Counted from the first letter of the stretch, positions 16,674 to 25,582 are shown. The stretch is DNA of 64,000 nt from Flavobacteriaceae bacterium (GCA_013003555.1 JABDIV010000090.1:62001-126000), one strand, 5' to 3'. Numbers and translations: made by a program. The notes: generated from the sequence alone by a model not told the origin.

Positions 16674-18794
16674 TCAGCCCATTAAAATTTCCAGCACTTT
16701 TATTGCTGCATCGCTAATTTTTGTTCCTGGCCCAAAAACGGCAACTGCGCCGGCATCAAAAAGAAATTGATAATCCTGTTTGGGTATAACACCGCCTACG
16801 ACCACCATTATATCGTCGCGACCATATTTTTTTAACGCATCGATCACCTGGGGCACTAATGTTTTATGCCCGGCGGCCAATGAGGAAACTCCTAAAATAT
16901 GCACATCGTTTTCAACAGCTTGTTTTGCCGCCTCCTGGGGTGTTTGAAATAATGGTCCGATATCAACATCGAAGCCAACATCGGCATACGCCGTCGCAAC
17001 TACCTTTGCTCCACGATCATGCCCGTCCTGTCCCATTTTGACAATCATGATCCGTGGTCGGCGGCCTTCTTGCTCGGCAAATTCATCAGCTAATTGCTGT
17101 GCCCGTGAAAAGGAATCGTCTTTTTGGATCTCTCTGCTATACACGCCTGAGAATGATTTTATTTGAGCTTTAAAACGTCCGTAAACATCTTCGAGTGCTG
17201 AACTGATTTCTCCCAAAGTTGCACGAACCCTTGCAGCTTCTATGGCTAAAGCTAATAAATTTTCCTCACCGGAGTCTGCGGCTCTCCTTAAATTTTCAAG
17301 TGCCTTATTTACTTCATCCTGGTTTCTATTCGATTTTAACTCCTTAAGACGATTGATCTGCTCTTGCCTAACAACTTGATTATCCACCTCAAGAATATGC
17401 AATGGTTCTTCTTCATTCAGGCGATATCGATTTACACCGACAATAATTTCCTGTCCGGAGTCGATTCGTGCTTGTTTGCGCGCTGCAGCTTCCTCAATTC
17501 TGATTTTCGGAATTCCGGCTTCAATAGCTTTAGTCATGCCTCCAAGGTCTTCAATTTCTTCTATATGTTTCCATGCTTTTTGTGCGATCTCAGCGGTTAA
17601 GCTCTCAACAAAATAACTACCTGCCCAGGGATCAACGGTACGGGTAATTTCAGTTTCCTGCTGTAAAAAGATCTGGGTATTCCTCGCGATTCGCGCAGAA
17701 AAATCGGTTGGTAAGGCAATGGCCTCATCCAGGGCATTGGTATGCAGACTTTGGGTCCCTCCAAAAGCAGCAGCAGCAGCTTCAACGCATGTTCTCGCCA
17801 CATTATTAAACGGATCTTGCTCAGTCAGGCTCCACCCGCTGGTCTGACAATGCGTTCTGAGCGCCAATGATTTCGGATTTTCCGGATTAAAACGATTCAC
17901 TATCTTGGCCCAAAGCATTCGTCCCGCTCTGAGCTTTGCAATTTCCATAAAGTGATTCATTCCAATGGCCCAAAAAAATGATAATCGGGGCGCGAATGCA
18001 TCGATATCTAAGCCGGCATCCAATCCTTTTTTAATGTATTCCAATCCATCTGCAAGGGTATAGGCCAGTTCGATATCACAAGTTGCACCGGCCTCTTGCA
18101 TATGATAACCGGAGATACTTATGCTATTGAATTTCGGCATGTGCTTACTGGTGTATTTAAAAATATCAGAGATGAGTGTCATCGAGGGTTCTGGTGGATA
18201 GATATATGTATTTCTAACCATGAATTCCTTTAGGATATCGTTCTGAATCGTACCCTTTAATTGATGGGGTTTAACCCCTTGCTCTTCTGCGGTGACAATA
18301 TAGAAGGCCATAATTGGAATTACGGCACCGTTCATGGTCATGGAAACTGACATTTGGTCTAAGGGAATTTGATCGAAAAGGATCTTCATATCCTCAACCG
18401 AATCAATAGCTACTCCGGCTTTTCCGACATCCCCGACAACTCGCTCGTGATCGGAATCGTAACCTCGATGTGTAGGCAAATCAAAAGCAACCGACAGTCC
18501 TTTCTGCCCTGCAGCCAGGTTTCGTCGGTAAAATGCGTTGCTTTCTTCAGCCGTTGAGAAACCCGCATATTGCCGTATTGTCCAAGGGCGTTTTACATAC
18601 ATGGTGCTATAAGGCCCCCTGAGATAAGGCGGAATACCAGCACCAAAATTTAAATGCTCCAATTGGTCAAGATCAGACGGACGATATTGAGATTTTATGG
18701 GAATACCTTCGGCAGTATGAAAGGTTCCCCTTTTATCCAGATCAGGAAACTCACCATTAGACTGCAGTTTGATATGTTGAAGGTCTTTACGCAA
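16674..18794 (-). CDS. scpA: Methylmalonyl-CoA mutase large (catalytic, B12-binding) subunit
   Basis: This 706-residue enzyme interconverts methylmalonyl-CoA and succinyl-CoA. The N-terminal TIM barrel shows [43 protein letters not shown] and [16 protein letters not shown]. The C-terminal cobalamin domain has the base-off histidine motif in [13 protein letters not shown] (near residue 590) plus [12 protein letters not shown]. Length is normal. It forms a heterodimer with the product of 19478-20842. The gene lies 40 bp after an unknown lipoprotein gene in the same operon. Confidence 0.96.
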   Translation of the reverse strand: MRKDLQHIKLQSNGEFPDLDKRGTFHTAEGIPIKSQYRPSDLDQLEHLNFGAGIPPYLRGPYSTMYVKRPWTIRQYAGFSTAEESNAFYRRNLAAGQKGLSVAFDLPTHRGYDSDHERVVGDVGKAGVAIDSVEDMKILFDQIPLDQMSVSMTMNGAVIPIMAFYIVTAEEQGVKPHQLKGTIQNDILKEFMVRNTYIYPPEPSMTLISDIFKYTSKHMPKFNSISISGYHMQEAGATCDIELAYTLADGLEYIKKGLDAGLDIDAFAPRLSFFWAIGMNHFMEIAKLRAGRMLWAKIVNRFNPENPKSLALRTHCQTSGWSLTEQDPFNNVARTCVEAAAAAFGGTQSLHTNALDEAIALPTDFSARIARNTQIFLQQETEITRTVDPWAGSYFVESLTAEIAQKAWKHIEEIEDLGGMTKAIEAGIPKIRIEEAAARKQARIDSGQEIIVGVNRYRLNEEEPLHILEVDNQVVRQEQINRLKELKSNRNQDEVNKALENLRRAADSGEENLLALAIEAARVRATLGEISSALEDVYGRFKAQIKSFSGVYSREIQKDDSFSRAQQLADEFAEQEGRRPRIMIVKMGQDGHDRGAKVVATAYADVGFDVDIGPLFQTPQEAAKQAVENDVHILGVSSLAAGHKTLVPQVIDALKKYGRDDIMVVVGGVIPKQDYQFLFDAGAVAVFGPGTKISDAAIKVLEILMG

Positions 18795-18810
18795 TTTGAA
18801 TTATTTTCTT

Positions 18811-18838
18811 ATAGTCTAATTGATTAAGACAAGACTAT
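18811..18838 (-). other. Inverted repeat between the lipoprotein gene and the mutase large-subunit gene
   Basis: ATAGTCT (18811-18817) and AGACTAT (18832-18838) form a 7-bp stem with a 14-nt loop that overlaps the stop codon of the upstream gene. There is no T tract, so an mRNA processing or stability hairpin is more likely than a terminator. Confidence 0.35.
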
Positions 18839-19485
18839 TGTTTTATTTTTTTAGCATCATCTTTCTTGATTGTCTCCTTCATTTTCAATTTTTCGGCATT
18901 ACCGACGAATTCCGGAGAATCCATGTAGAACAGTTTCGGGAAGAAGGTTTCAAAAACCACATAAGTAGCGAGGGCCCTATCAGAAATCATTGACTCTTTG
19001 TTTCGGAATAAGATCGGCCCCAGCAACTCATTGCTTGCGGTGTTTGATCGGACCAGTGCATCAATGGTATTTTTTAGCTCCTCATTTTGAATGTTATTGA
19101 TAATGCAGGTCACCAGCTCATGATCATTATTTAATCTTAACTGTCCGTTTGATACAATCCAGAGTTCGTCCTGCGATTTTAAATAGTCTTTAAATTCGAT
19201 AAGGTAATCGCTAAAAAATTCACCTGCAGGAGAGCGGTCATCCAATAGCAATTTCAGGTAATTATGATATCCTTCAGCCGGTTGATGTGACAAGAACGCA
19301 TAATGTTCTGAGATATAATCTTCAAACACATAAACGGCCTCTTTGGTCAGTTCCATATCAACTGAAGAGCAAGAGAAAAGATCGGGTTGATCTTGAAATT
19401 TAAAATCAGGTTTTTTTACCTGTTTACAGCTTGTAACAGTTAAAATAACAAATATTATAAAAAGTGTGTGTTTCATTTTATTCAT
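18835..19485 (-). CDS. Lipoprotein of unknown function inside the methylmalonyl-CoA mutase operon
   Basis: This 216-residue protein has a lipoprotein signal (lipobox TVTSC near residue 20) and a mostly helical, acidic mature part (EAVYVFEDYISEHYAFL, EFFSDYLIEFKDYLKSQDEL) with a lysine-rich C-terminus. No domain is recognised. It overlaps the small-subunit gene by 8 bp and precedes the large-subunit gene, so it is coexpressed with a cytoplasmic enzyme although the product should be in the envelope. No function is proposed. Confidence 0.72.
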   Translation of the reverse strand: MNKMKHTLFIIFVILTVTSCKQVKKPDFKFQDQPDLFSCSSVDMELTKEAVYVFEDYISEHYAFLSHQPAEGYHNYLKLLLDDRSPAGEFFSDYLIEFKDYLKSQDELWIVSNGQLRLNNDHELVTCIINNIQNEELKNTIDALVRSNTASNELLGPILFRNKESMISDRALATYVVFETFFPKLFYMDSPEFVGNAEKLKMKETIKKDDAKKIKQ

Positions 19486-20842
19486 TGTTTAATCGTTCTT
19501 TTTCAAGAGTTTCGGCCAATCGTTTCGCAATAATTGGTTCAATCAATGTTTTTCGTTTTTTGATTTGAACAAAGGGGTAAAGTTCAAGATCGTTCTTCAT
19601 TTTATCCTTGGTGTTTGGAAACTTATTAATTCCCAGAAGAATCAACTCATCGTTATTGAACTTATTCTGTTGTTGCTCAGCACTTTCTTTAATCTTACGT
19701 TGAATGGTTCCTGATTTAAGCTGTTGCAGGAATCCGCCGTTTGCTTCCATATCTTTAAAGACCTTTAAGGCTTCTGAAGCGAGGGCATCTGTAAGAGCTT
19801 CGATATAATAGGAGCCGTCGGCAGGGTTGTTCGCAGCGTTGAAATAACTTTCGTGTTTTAAAATAAGCGGTTGATTTCGGGCGATGCGATTACCAAACTC
19901 GTTCGATTTATGATATATGCCATCGTAAGGGAAATTGCTGATTATATCTGCACCTCCATTTATGGCGCTCATGCATTCGGTGGTCGTTCGAAGCATATTA
20001 TTGTTATAATCATAAATGGTTTTATTGCGTTTCGTAGGTGTAGCCACTATGTTGCAATACCTATTCGCATCGAATTCTTTGGCCAGGGTAAACCACAATG
20101 CACGCAGAGCTCTTAATTTGGCGATTTCGAAAAAATAATTTGTTCCGACAGAGACATTAAAGATCGGAACTGATTTTCCAAGATCACCATAGTGATTAAG
20201 GTATTCATTGATATGCCCCAGGCCATAGGCTAATTGCTGAACCATGTTAGCACCGGCATTCTGATAGATATCCATGCCAACGGCAACAATCGATCGTTTA
20301 GATTCATTGGCTTCAAGGAAATCATTCAGCAATTTATGATCCGTTTTAAGATCATAATACCAATTACCTGATTTTGCCAGATGGCCTATTATGTCTATTT
20401 CAAAATCTGATTTGGAAAAATCGAATTCTGTCCGTAGTTCATGTGAAGCATGATTCGGTAACTTTTCAAATTCGATCAGGACGTTGTCAATTCGATCAGT
20501 TAAGGCGTTCAGTATTTCTTTTAAGCCCGTTTCCTGGCCTTCCGGCATATAAAGTTTAACATGATCCAGCCCGTTCTCAATACCATTAAGAACAGATTCG
20601 ATGGTTTTCACCACATTCTGAGCATAGAATACCTGACTTATTTTAAACGGAGCTTTTCTTTGAGGAATAAACAAGCTGTCATTTCTATCCTCTTCTGTAT
20701 AGAACGGCTTAATATGGATGCCTTCGGCAGATGTCCATACCAATTCCTGGTTGTAGTCGCCGCCTTTCAGGTCGAACTGAATTTTCTGTTTCCAGGCTTG
20801 CGGGGAAACAGGCGTAAATTCATTAAACAGCTTATTCTTCAT
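19478..20842 (-). CDS. mutA: Methylmalonyl-CoA mutase small subunit
   Basis: This 454-residue protein matches the TIM-barrel part of the non-catalytic subunit (NEFTPVSPQAWKQKIQFDLKG, VSVGTNYFFEIAKLRALRALW, TECMSAINGGADIISNFPYD and HESYFNAANNPADGSYYIE). It has no C-terminal cobalamin domain; the better studied small subunits of Propionibacterium and Bacteroidales are around 620-640 residues, so this is a compact version. It pairs with the large subunit at 16674-18794. The ATG overlaps the divIC/ftsB stop by 11 bp. Confidence 0.93.
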   Translation of the reverse strand: MKNKLFNEFTPVSPQAWKQKIQFDLKGGDYNQELVWTSAEGIHIKPFYTEEDRNDSLFIPQRKAPFKISQVFYAQNVVKTIESVLNGIENGLDHVKLYMPEGQETGLKEILNALTDRIDNVLIEFEKLPNHASHELRTEFDFSKSDFEIDIIGHLAKSGNWYYDLKTDHKLLNDFLEANESKRSIVAVGMDIYQNAGANMVQQLAYGLGHINEYLNHYGDLGKSVPIFNVSVGTNYFFEIAKLRALRALWFTLAKEFDANRYCNIVATPTKRNKTIYDYNNNMLRTTTECMSAINGGADIISNFPYDGIYHKSNEFGNRIARNQPLILKHESYFNAANNPADGSYYIEALTDALASEALKVFKDMEANGGFLQQLKSGTIQRKIKESAEQQQNKFNNDELILLGINKFPNTKDKMKNDLELYPFVQIKKRKTLIEPIIAKRLAETLEKERLNNE

Positions 20843-21170
20843 CCTTGGATTTGTTGGCTAAACTGTCTTCATATTCAATGATGTAGATGTCTTCATTCTC
20901 TTTCTTCATCTTATAGTGTTCCCTGCCATATTTTTCAAGTCCCTGTTCGGTACTTAATGTTTCAATCTCTGTTTTATCTTTTTCGATCTCACCCTCATAA
21001 TATTTTTTTTCTTCCTCGAGTTTTTTAATGTCCTGATTTAATTCGTTGTGTATAAACCAGGAATTGCTGTCAAAAAAGAGCATCCAGATGGCAAAAACGA
21101 TCAGGCTCAGAACGAAAATGTTCCGGAAGGGTTTAAAAAAGCGTTCGTATCGGTTTGGTGCTTCAGACAT
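20832..21170 (-). CDS. Septum formation initiator family protein (FtsB/DivIC-like)
   Basis: This 112-residue protein has one membrane helix (residues about 16-31, NIFVLSLIVFAIWMLFF) followed by a periplasmic coiled coil (ELNQDIKKLEEEKKYYEGEI) and the conserved EQGLEKYGREHYKMKKENEDI element. FtsB/DivIC proteins form a complex with FtsL and FtsQ at the division site. It begins 1 bp after the udk stop. Confidence 0.9.
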   Translation of the reverse strand: MSEAPNRYERFFKPFRNIFVLSLIVFAIWMLFFDSNSWFIHNELNQDIKKLEEEKKYYEGEIEKDKTEIETLSTEQGLEKYGREHYKMKKENEDIYIIEYEDSLANKSKDEE

Positions 21171-21776
21171 TTAAAGACGATCGTTTATAATGGTTTTAAC
21201 GATATCGATGGCAACTGTGTTGTATTTATTATTCGGAATAATGATATCGGCATATTCCTTCACGGGTTCGATAAATTGTTCATGCATAGGCTTAAGTGTA
21301 GATTGATATCTGGTAAGCACTTCATTGATATCGCGCCCGCGTTCGGCTATGTCGCGTTTTAGGCGCCGTATGAGTCGCTCATCACTATCGGCATGCACAA
21401 ATATTTTTATATCGAACATGTCTCTCAATTTCGGATTGGTAAGAATGAGGATGCCTTCAACGATCATAACTTTTCTGGGCATGGTCGTAATTGTATCACC
21501 CGTTCGGTTATGTTCGACAAATGAATAAACCGGCTGTTGAATGGATCGGCCTTCTTTAAGGATTTTAAGGTGCTCAGCAAGGAGGTCGAAATCGATCGAT
21601 CTCGGATGATCAAAATTTATATTAACGCGCTCCTCATAGCTAAGGTGAGAGGTTTCCTTATAATAAGAATCTTGCGAAATCACGCCGACTTCACCTTTAG
21701 GGAGTTCGTTGAGTATTTGATCGACAACGGTCGTTTTACCACATCCGGTTCCACCAGCAAGTCCGATGATCAGCAT
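21171..21776 (-). CDS. udk: Uridine kinase
   Basis: This 201-residue enzyme phosphorylates uridine and cytidine in pyrimidine salvage. It has a P-loop GLAGGTGCGKTTVV (residues 5-18), VISQDSYYKE, INFDHPRSIDFDLL and the DSDERLIRRLKRDIAERGRD lid region. It is the first gene of the operon that continues through the septum protein and methylmalonyl-CoA mutase genes, an association common in this class. Confidence 0.95.
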   Translation of the reverse strand: MLIIGLAGGTGCGKTTVVDQILNELPKGEVGVISQDSYYKETSHLSYEERVNINFDHPRSIDFDLLAEHLKILKEGRSIQQPVYSFVEHNRTGDTITTMPRKVMIVEGILILTNPKLRDMFDIKIFVHADSDERLIRRLKRDIAERGRDINEVLTRYQSTLKPMHEQFIEPVKEYADIIIPNNKYNTVAIDIVKTIINDRL

Positions 21777-21809
21777 ACATAAAAAGTTAAGTTATTAGCA
21801 AATTTAATA

Positions 21810-22937
21810 TTATTTCTTCGGAATAATTTTTACAATTCCAAGATTTTCAACACCAAGATATAAATAACCATCCGGGCCCTCTTTAACACTTCTCAACCGA
21901 CCGATACCGTCAAGGAGTTTTTCCTCTTTGATAATCTTTCCATCGTTGATCACACATCGGTTCAAATATTGAAATTTTAAGGATCCAACCATTAGATCAC
22001 CTTGCCATCCCGGGTATTTATCGCTGGTTACAAAGGCCATCCCGCTTGGCGCGATAGACGGTGTCCAGTAATGCAGCGGTTGTTCCATTCCGGGCAATGC
22101 TGTGTGATCTGTGAATTTCGTACCGCTGTAATTGATACCATAACTGATTTCAGGCCATCCATAATTCTTTCCAGCTTCAACGATATTTATTTCATCACCG
22201 CCACGAGGCCCATGTTCATGAGTCCACATAGCTCCAGTTTCAGGATGTTTTATCATCCCTTGAATATTTCGATGGCCATAACTAAAAATGGCTTTTTTTG
22301 CGTTTCGATCACGAACGAACGGATTGTCGGGAGGTATACGCCCGTCGTCATAAAGCCGGTAAACCTTGCCGCCATCACGCTCTATACTTTGAGGATTTAT
22401 ATCCCGGTTTCCGCGATCACCAATACTGAAATAGAGGTAACCGGCATTATCAAATTCGATTCTTGAGCCAAAATGCTGACCCCGACGGCTGTTGGGTTCT
22501 GCTTTATAGAGAACTTTGACGTCTTTTAAGGTTTGTCCGCTGAGTTTACAACGCATGAGGGCAGTATTAGCTCCGTTTCCTTCTCCTGCCGGTGATGCAT
22601 AAGTCATATATATCCAGCCGTTTTCCTCGAAATCGGGATGTAATTCAATATCCATAAGTCCGCCTTGCCCCTGGACTTTAACCTCCGGGAGCCCGGTGAT
22701 GGTTGTCTTGATTCCATTTTTAAAATGAATCAACTCACCGGCTTTTTCAGTTATGAGCATGGAGCCATCGGGAAGAAATACAAATCCCCATGGAATATCC
22801 AGGTCATCAACAATGAGCTCATGTGTGTAATTTGTATTTGAAGAAGCCACAATGGCCTGTGCCTCTGACCTGCCGTTCTTACAACACCAAAGGATTAAAG
22901 GAATCCAAAATAAAAGATATAATTGTACTCGTTTCAT
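21810..22937 (-). CDS. PQQ-dependent (aldose/sorbosone-type) sugar dehydrogenase
   Basis: This 375-residue protein is secreted or lipid-anchored (hydrophobic N-terminus ending near WCCKNG) and has the six-bladed propeller of soluble PQQ glucose dehydrogenase / YliI: DDLDIPWGFVFLPDGSMLITEKAGEL, GQGGLMDIELHPDFEENGWIYMTY, HFGSRIEFDNAGYLYFSIGDRG, YGHRNIQGMIKHP and the EHGPRGGDEINIVEAGKNYGWP segment. The conserved HG-RGGDE and YGHRN motifs contain the PQQ/Ca contacts. PQQ synthesis genes are not seen here, so cofactor supply is uncertain. It stands alone, 33 bp from udk. Confidence 0.9.
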   Translation of the reverse strand: MKRVQLYLLFWIPLILWCCKNGRSEAQAIVASSNTNYTHELIVDDLDIPWGFVFLPDGSMLITEKAGELIHFKNGIKTTITGLPEVKVQGQGGLMDIELHPDFEENGWIYMTYASPAGEGNGANTALMRCKLSGQTLKDVKVLYKAEPNSRRGQHFGSRIEFDNAGYLYFSIGDRGNRDINPQSIERDGGKVYRLYDDGRIPPDNPFVRDRNAKKAIFSYGHRNIQGMIKHPETGAMWTHEHGPRGGDEINIVEAGKNYGWPEISYGINYSGTKFTDHTALPGMEQPLHYWTPSIAPSGMAFVTSDKYPGWQGDLMVGSLKFQYLNRCVINDGKIIKEEKLLDGIGRLRSVKEGPDGYLYLGVENLGIVKIIPKK

Positions 22938-22996
22938 TCTTCTTTTTAAGGCTTAAAATACAAAATAAAATGCGTATCAATTAGAAAAGAAAACCA

Positions 22997-23004
22997 TATA
23001 TTTG
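22997..23004 (+). promoter_or_regulatory. -7 promoter box upstream of the tRNA-Pro region
   Basis: TATATTTG matches TAnnTTTG. A transcript would start near 23011, just before the tRNA-like segment, and could run on through the intact tRNA. No TTG at the -33 distance. Confidence 0.6.
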
Positions 23005-23014
23005 CCATCGTTTT

Positions 23015-23076
23015 TCGGGGTGTAGCCCTGAACCAGCAAAGGAGCTGTTCAGGACAGGCTCCGCCCGGTTCCCGGT
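23015..23076 (+). pseudogene. tRNA-Pro-like 5' fragment interrupted by a hairpin
   Basis: CGGGGTGTAG at 23016-23025 (preceded by TTTTT) is identical to the first ten bases of the intact tRNA-Pro at 23143. GCCCGGTT, the D-loop block of that tRNA, recurs at 23063-23070. In the real tRNA these blocks are 4 nt apart (CGTA); here 37 nt intervene and fold into a stem of about 10 bp (CCTGAAC at 23027 with GTTCAGG at 23047, plus AGC/GCT). No anticodon arm or T arm follows. It may be a decayed duplicate or part of a structured leader RNA. Confidence 0.45.
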
Positions 23077-23142
23077 CTACAGATATTATAATATATGTAG
23101 AATTTGAGAATCAAAATAAATAGTCTGAAAAGAACTAATCTT

Positions 23143-23220
23143 CGGGGTGTAGCGTAGCCCGGTTATCGCGCCTGCTTTGGGAGCAGGAGGTCGCAGGTTC
23201 GAATCCTGCCACCCCGACCA
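23143..23220 (+). tRNA. tRNA-Pro (anticodon UGG)
   Basis: A full cloverleaf is visible: acceptor CGGGGTG with CACCCCG, D arm with AGCCCGGTTATCGC, anticodon stem CCTGC/GCAGG around the loop TTTGGGA (anticodon TGG), T arm GCAGG-TTCGAAT-CCTGC, discriminator A and an encoded CCA at 23218-23220. A strong terminator starts 2 bp later. Confidence 0.97.
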
Positions 23221-23221
23221 T

Positions 23222-23250
23222 AAAAGCTGAACTTAGGTTCAGCTTTTTTT
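23222..23250 (+). terminator. Rho-independent terminator of tRNA-Pro
   Basis: An 11-bp perfect stem, AAAAGCTGAAC (23222-23232) with GTTCAGCTTTT (23237-23247), loop TTAG, and a seven-T run. Confidence 0.9.
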
Positions 23251-23300
23251 ATTTCTGCGTAGGTCAAGCTTGCTTGAAACCGAAGGAGAAATAAAAAAAG
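23243..23300. repeat. Long imperfect palindrome joining the tRNA terminator to the repeat array
   Basis: CTTTTTTTATTTCT (23243-23256) is the exact reverse complement of AGAAATAAAAAAAG (23287-23300). The 30 nt between them hold a second, imperfect inverted repeat (GGTCAAGC and GCTTGAAACC around TT). The left arm is the terminator T tract and the right arm is the start of repeat unit 1. Confidence 0.7.
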
Positions 23301-23618
23301 ATGTTGGTGCATAGCACTCAGCTTTTATGAGCACCGGTCAAGATTACAGGATCAGCGGAGCTAATCCTGAGAAATAAAAAAAGATGTTGGTGCATAGCAC
23401 TCAGCTTTTATGAGCACCGGTCAATATTTCAGGATCAGCGGAGCTAATCCTGAGAAATAAAAAAAGATGTTGGTGCATAGCACTCAGCTTTTATAAGCAC
23501 CGGTCAAGATTTCAGGATCAGCGGAGCTAATCCTGAGAAAATAAAAAAAGATGTTGGTGCATAGCACTCAGTTTTTATAAGCACCGGTCAAGATTACAGG
23601 ATCAGCGAAGCTAATCCT
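23286..23618. repeat. Four tandem 83-bp direct repeats
   Basis: Units start at 23286, 23369, 23452 and 23535. The first three are 83 bp and the fourth 84 bp (one extra A). They differ at only a few positions. Each begins GAGAAATAAAAAAAGATG, contains GGTGCATAGCACTCAG and GAGCACCGGTCAA, and ends in a 9-bp hairpin (arms AGGAT/ATCCT and AGC/GCT around a 3-nt loop; 23348-23368 in unit 1). No coding frame spans the array and there are no unique spacers, so it is not a CRISPR. It fills the gap between tRNA-Pro and the porin gene. Confidence 0.92.
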
Positions 23619-23632
23619 TGCGGCTCCGATCA

Positions 23633-24901
23633 TTAAAAGCTTATATTAAAGTCTACTCTAAGTCTGTTTCCAGATTCTAGCTGGTCGTCACCTGGCCTCC
23701 TTCTTTCAAGTGCTTCAAGTGTATAGAAGCGGGTCACTACATTAAAATTCTTCGCTATGGTATAGACCAGACGGAATTCATGCCCGCTGTAATTAGTATT
23801 CCTGTTAGCATGAATATTTCCCCACCTGACCCAATCGTCTTCTGTAAAGTAACTCACCACAGAAAACATTTCTTTATGCGCATAGTAATACGTGAATTGC
23901 CAATCGCCCTTTTGCCCTGATCGTCCTACTGATATAGATGCAGTGTGGCTAGTCGTCTCCTTTCTCAATTGGTCCCTTAAACCAAGATCATCGAATGTTT
24001 CATCATATTTCTCGTCTTCATAATCTTCCATATTGGTCACAAAATCGTATCCTAATGTGATTGGCCATTTGTCCCAAATAACAAAGGACTTAAACTGCAA
24101 AGAGGCCATAAGGAACTTATAGTTCAAAACGAGATAAGGGCCTGTTTCATCGGCTGCATCAAATGAAAGCTCAGGTGTGGTGAAAATATCATTCATGTCA
24201 TAGTATCCGAATGAGGCAACACCCTGGTAGTTATCATTCTTGTGTGACAATTTGATCTGTGCTCCGATGATATCGCCATAATTGTCGCCATTTCCAAATC
24301 CTTTCCCACTGCCATTGAACGGGAATGCCGAGTTGCCATCAACCGGTATGTTATTTGCCATGAAGTAAGCTGCCGTTGGAGAAACATCAACAGATCCAGC
24401 CTTATATTTTGCTCCAAAGACCAAACCTTCAGGAAGTACGTCATCGTCCCAGAATAATTCATTCTGCTTCCAAAATGGGAAGCTGTTCTTACCTACCCAT
24501 CCCCAATATTCACCTTTTTCATACCTGAAGAAAATTTTATCTAAATTAAAAGGGACCATACCGAGTCCCTTATATCCTAGGTTAACATGAGGAGATTGAA
24601 TACTTGTGGGTACACCGGTTCTAAATCTTAAACCAATCTTTATGTTCTCGTTCCAATTGTAAACTGCGGCAAGGCGCATACGATATCGCAACCTGAACCG
24701 GTTATCGCGCTTGCCGGTACCTTCGTTACTGGTAGAGGAGCCATTGTTTGAATTCCAATCGTATTCCGGTCTAAAACGGAAATCACCATTGAACTGGATT
24801 TTCTTTTCCTCCTTCTCCTCAGGTGCCTCTTGCGCCATAAGAAAATTGCTCGGACCGACAAAAATGAGTGCAAATAAACATCTCGTGAAGATTGATTTCA
24901 T
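23633..24901 (-). CDS. Putative outer-membrane porin (beta-barrel)
   Basis: This 422-residue protein has a cleavable signal (LFALIFVGPSNFLMAQ) and then alternating amphipathic strands throughout (FNGDFRFRPEYDW, NRFRLRYRMRLAAVYNW, IKIGLRFRTG, QFTYYYAHKEMF) with a terminal Phe after RLRVDFNISF, as in outer-membrane barrels. It resembles the putative-porin families of Bacteroidota; substrate unknown. It stands alone, with the 83-bp repeat array directly after its stop codon and a 195-bp AT-rich gap upstream that shows no clear promoter box. Confidence 0.82.
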   Translation of the reverse strand: MKSIFTRCLFALIFVGPSNFLMAQEAPEEKEEKKIQFNGDFRFRPEYDWNSNNGSSTSNEGTGKRDNRFRLRYRMRLAAVYNWNENIKIGLRFRTGVPTSIQSPHVNLGYKGLGMVPFNLDKIFFRYEKGEYWGWVGKNSFPFWKQNELFWDDDVLPEGLVFGAKYKAGSVDVSPTAAYFMANNIPVDGNSAFPFNGSGKGFGNGDNYGDIIGAQIKLSHKNDNYQGVASFGYYDMNDIFTTPELSFDAADETGPYLVLNYKFLMASLQFKSFVIWDKWPITLGYDFVTNMEDYEDEKYDETFDDLGLRDQLRKETTSHTASISVGRSGQKGDWQFTYYYAHKEMFSVVSYFTEDDWVRWGNIHANRNTNYSGHEFRLVYTIAKNFNVVTRFYTLEALERRRPGDDQLESGNRLRVDFNISF

Positions 24902-25096
24902 AAGTGAGTTAGATGAAATTTTAATTTATCTCTATATTTTTTGTTAAAACATGACAAAAATCATTGTATTGGAATCTGCAAATCAATTTTAGTTAGAAGA
25001 GGTTTTATTGAATTGTTTATACCAAATTAATTTCCCTATTGTGCTGTACTTTTGATGTAGAAAGAAGAGAGTATACGACCGGTTTGCAAACGGGGA

Positions 25097-25443
25097 ATGC
25101 TATCGTTACTTTCCTTTTTGAATATGGTAGGTCAGCAAGAACCTTTACAACAACTGGCCAAATATTATGATGGGGCAAAAATTGAAATTGTACAGGTATT
25201 TTTGGGATCTTCTTATAATGACTTGCAGGACTATACAAATAAAAACAGTTTAAAAGGCATCCAGTTTTTTACAGATTTAAAAGGTACATTTAAAGACCTG
25301 TAGCATGTAGGCAATAAGGACAGTTATGTGCTTATCAATCCAGAAGGCCTGATTACCACAGCAAATGCACCTTCACCCCATGAGAGTGAAATTGAATTGA
25401 TTTTTGAAAGGATTTACAATTATTATAGAGAAGCTGCACAATA
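25097..25443 (+). pseudogene. Broken thioredoxin-like (TlpA/AhpC-TSA type) gene
   Basis: One frame encodes the C-terminal two thirds of a thioredoxin-fold protein: PLQQLAKYYDGAKIEIVQV, GIQFFTDLKGTFKDL, then an in-frame TAG at 25301-25303, then DSYVLINPEGLI and a final helix up to TAA at 25441. The VLINPEGLI strand is typical for TlpA-like proteins. The expected N-terminal strand and CxxC active site are missing, and the frame is closed by TAG at 25058-25060. A TAnnTTTG box (25047-25054) lies just upstream, perhaps by chance. It lies between the porin and the hydrogenase island. The rest of the gap to 25582 holds nothing recognisable. Confidence 0.6.
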
Positions 25444-25582
25444 ATTACAAGGTTTAAGAAACATGATTTTTATCTTACTTTTTAAATAAGGATAAAGCCC
25501 AGCTTTAGCTTTTTTATTTTCATTTTATGAAACCTTTTTACAAATGATTTAATGAGATTTCAAAATCAAACTAAAGGTTAAA

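Noticed and set aside
23286-23618. CRISPR array
   Set aside because: The 83-bp units are directly adjacent without unique spacers, and no cas genes are near.
25493-25512. Terminator for the broken thioredoxin-like gene (TAAAGC-CCA-GCTTTA plus T run)
   Set aside because: The stem is only 6 bp and mostly A-T, with a tight loop; possible but weak.
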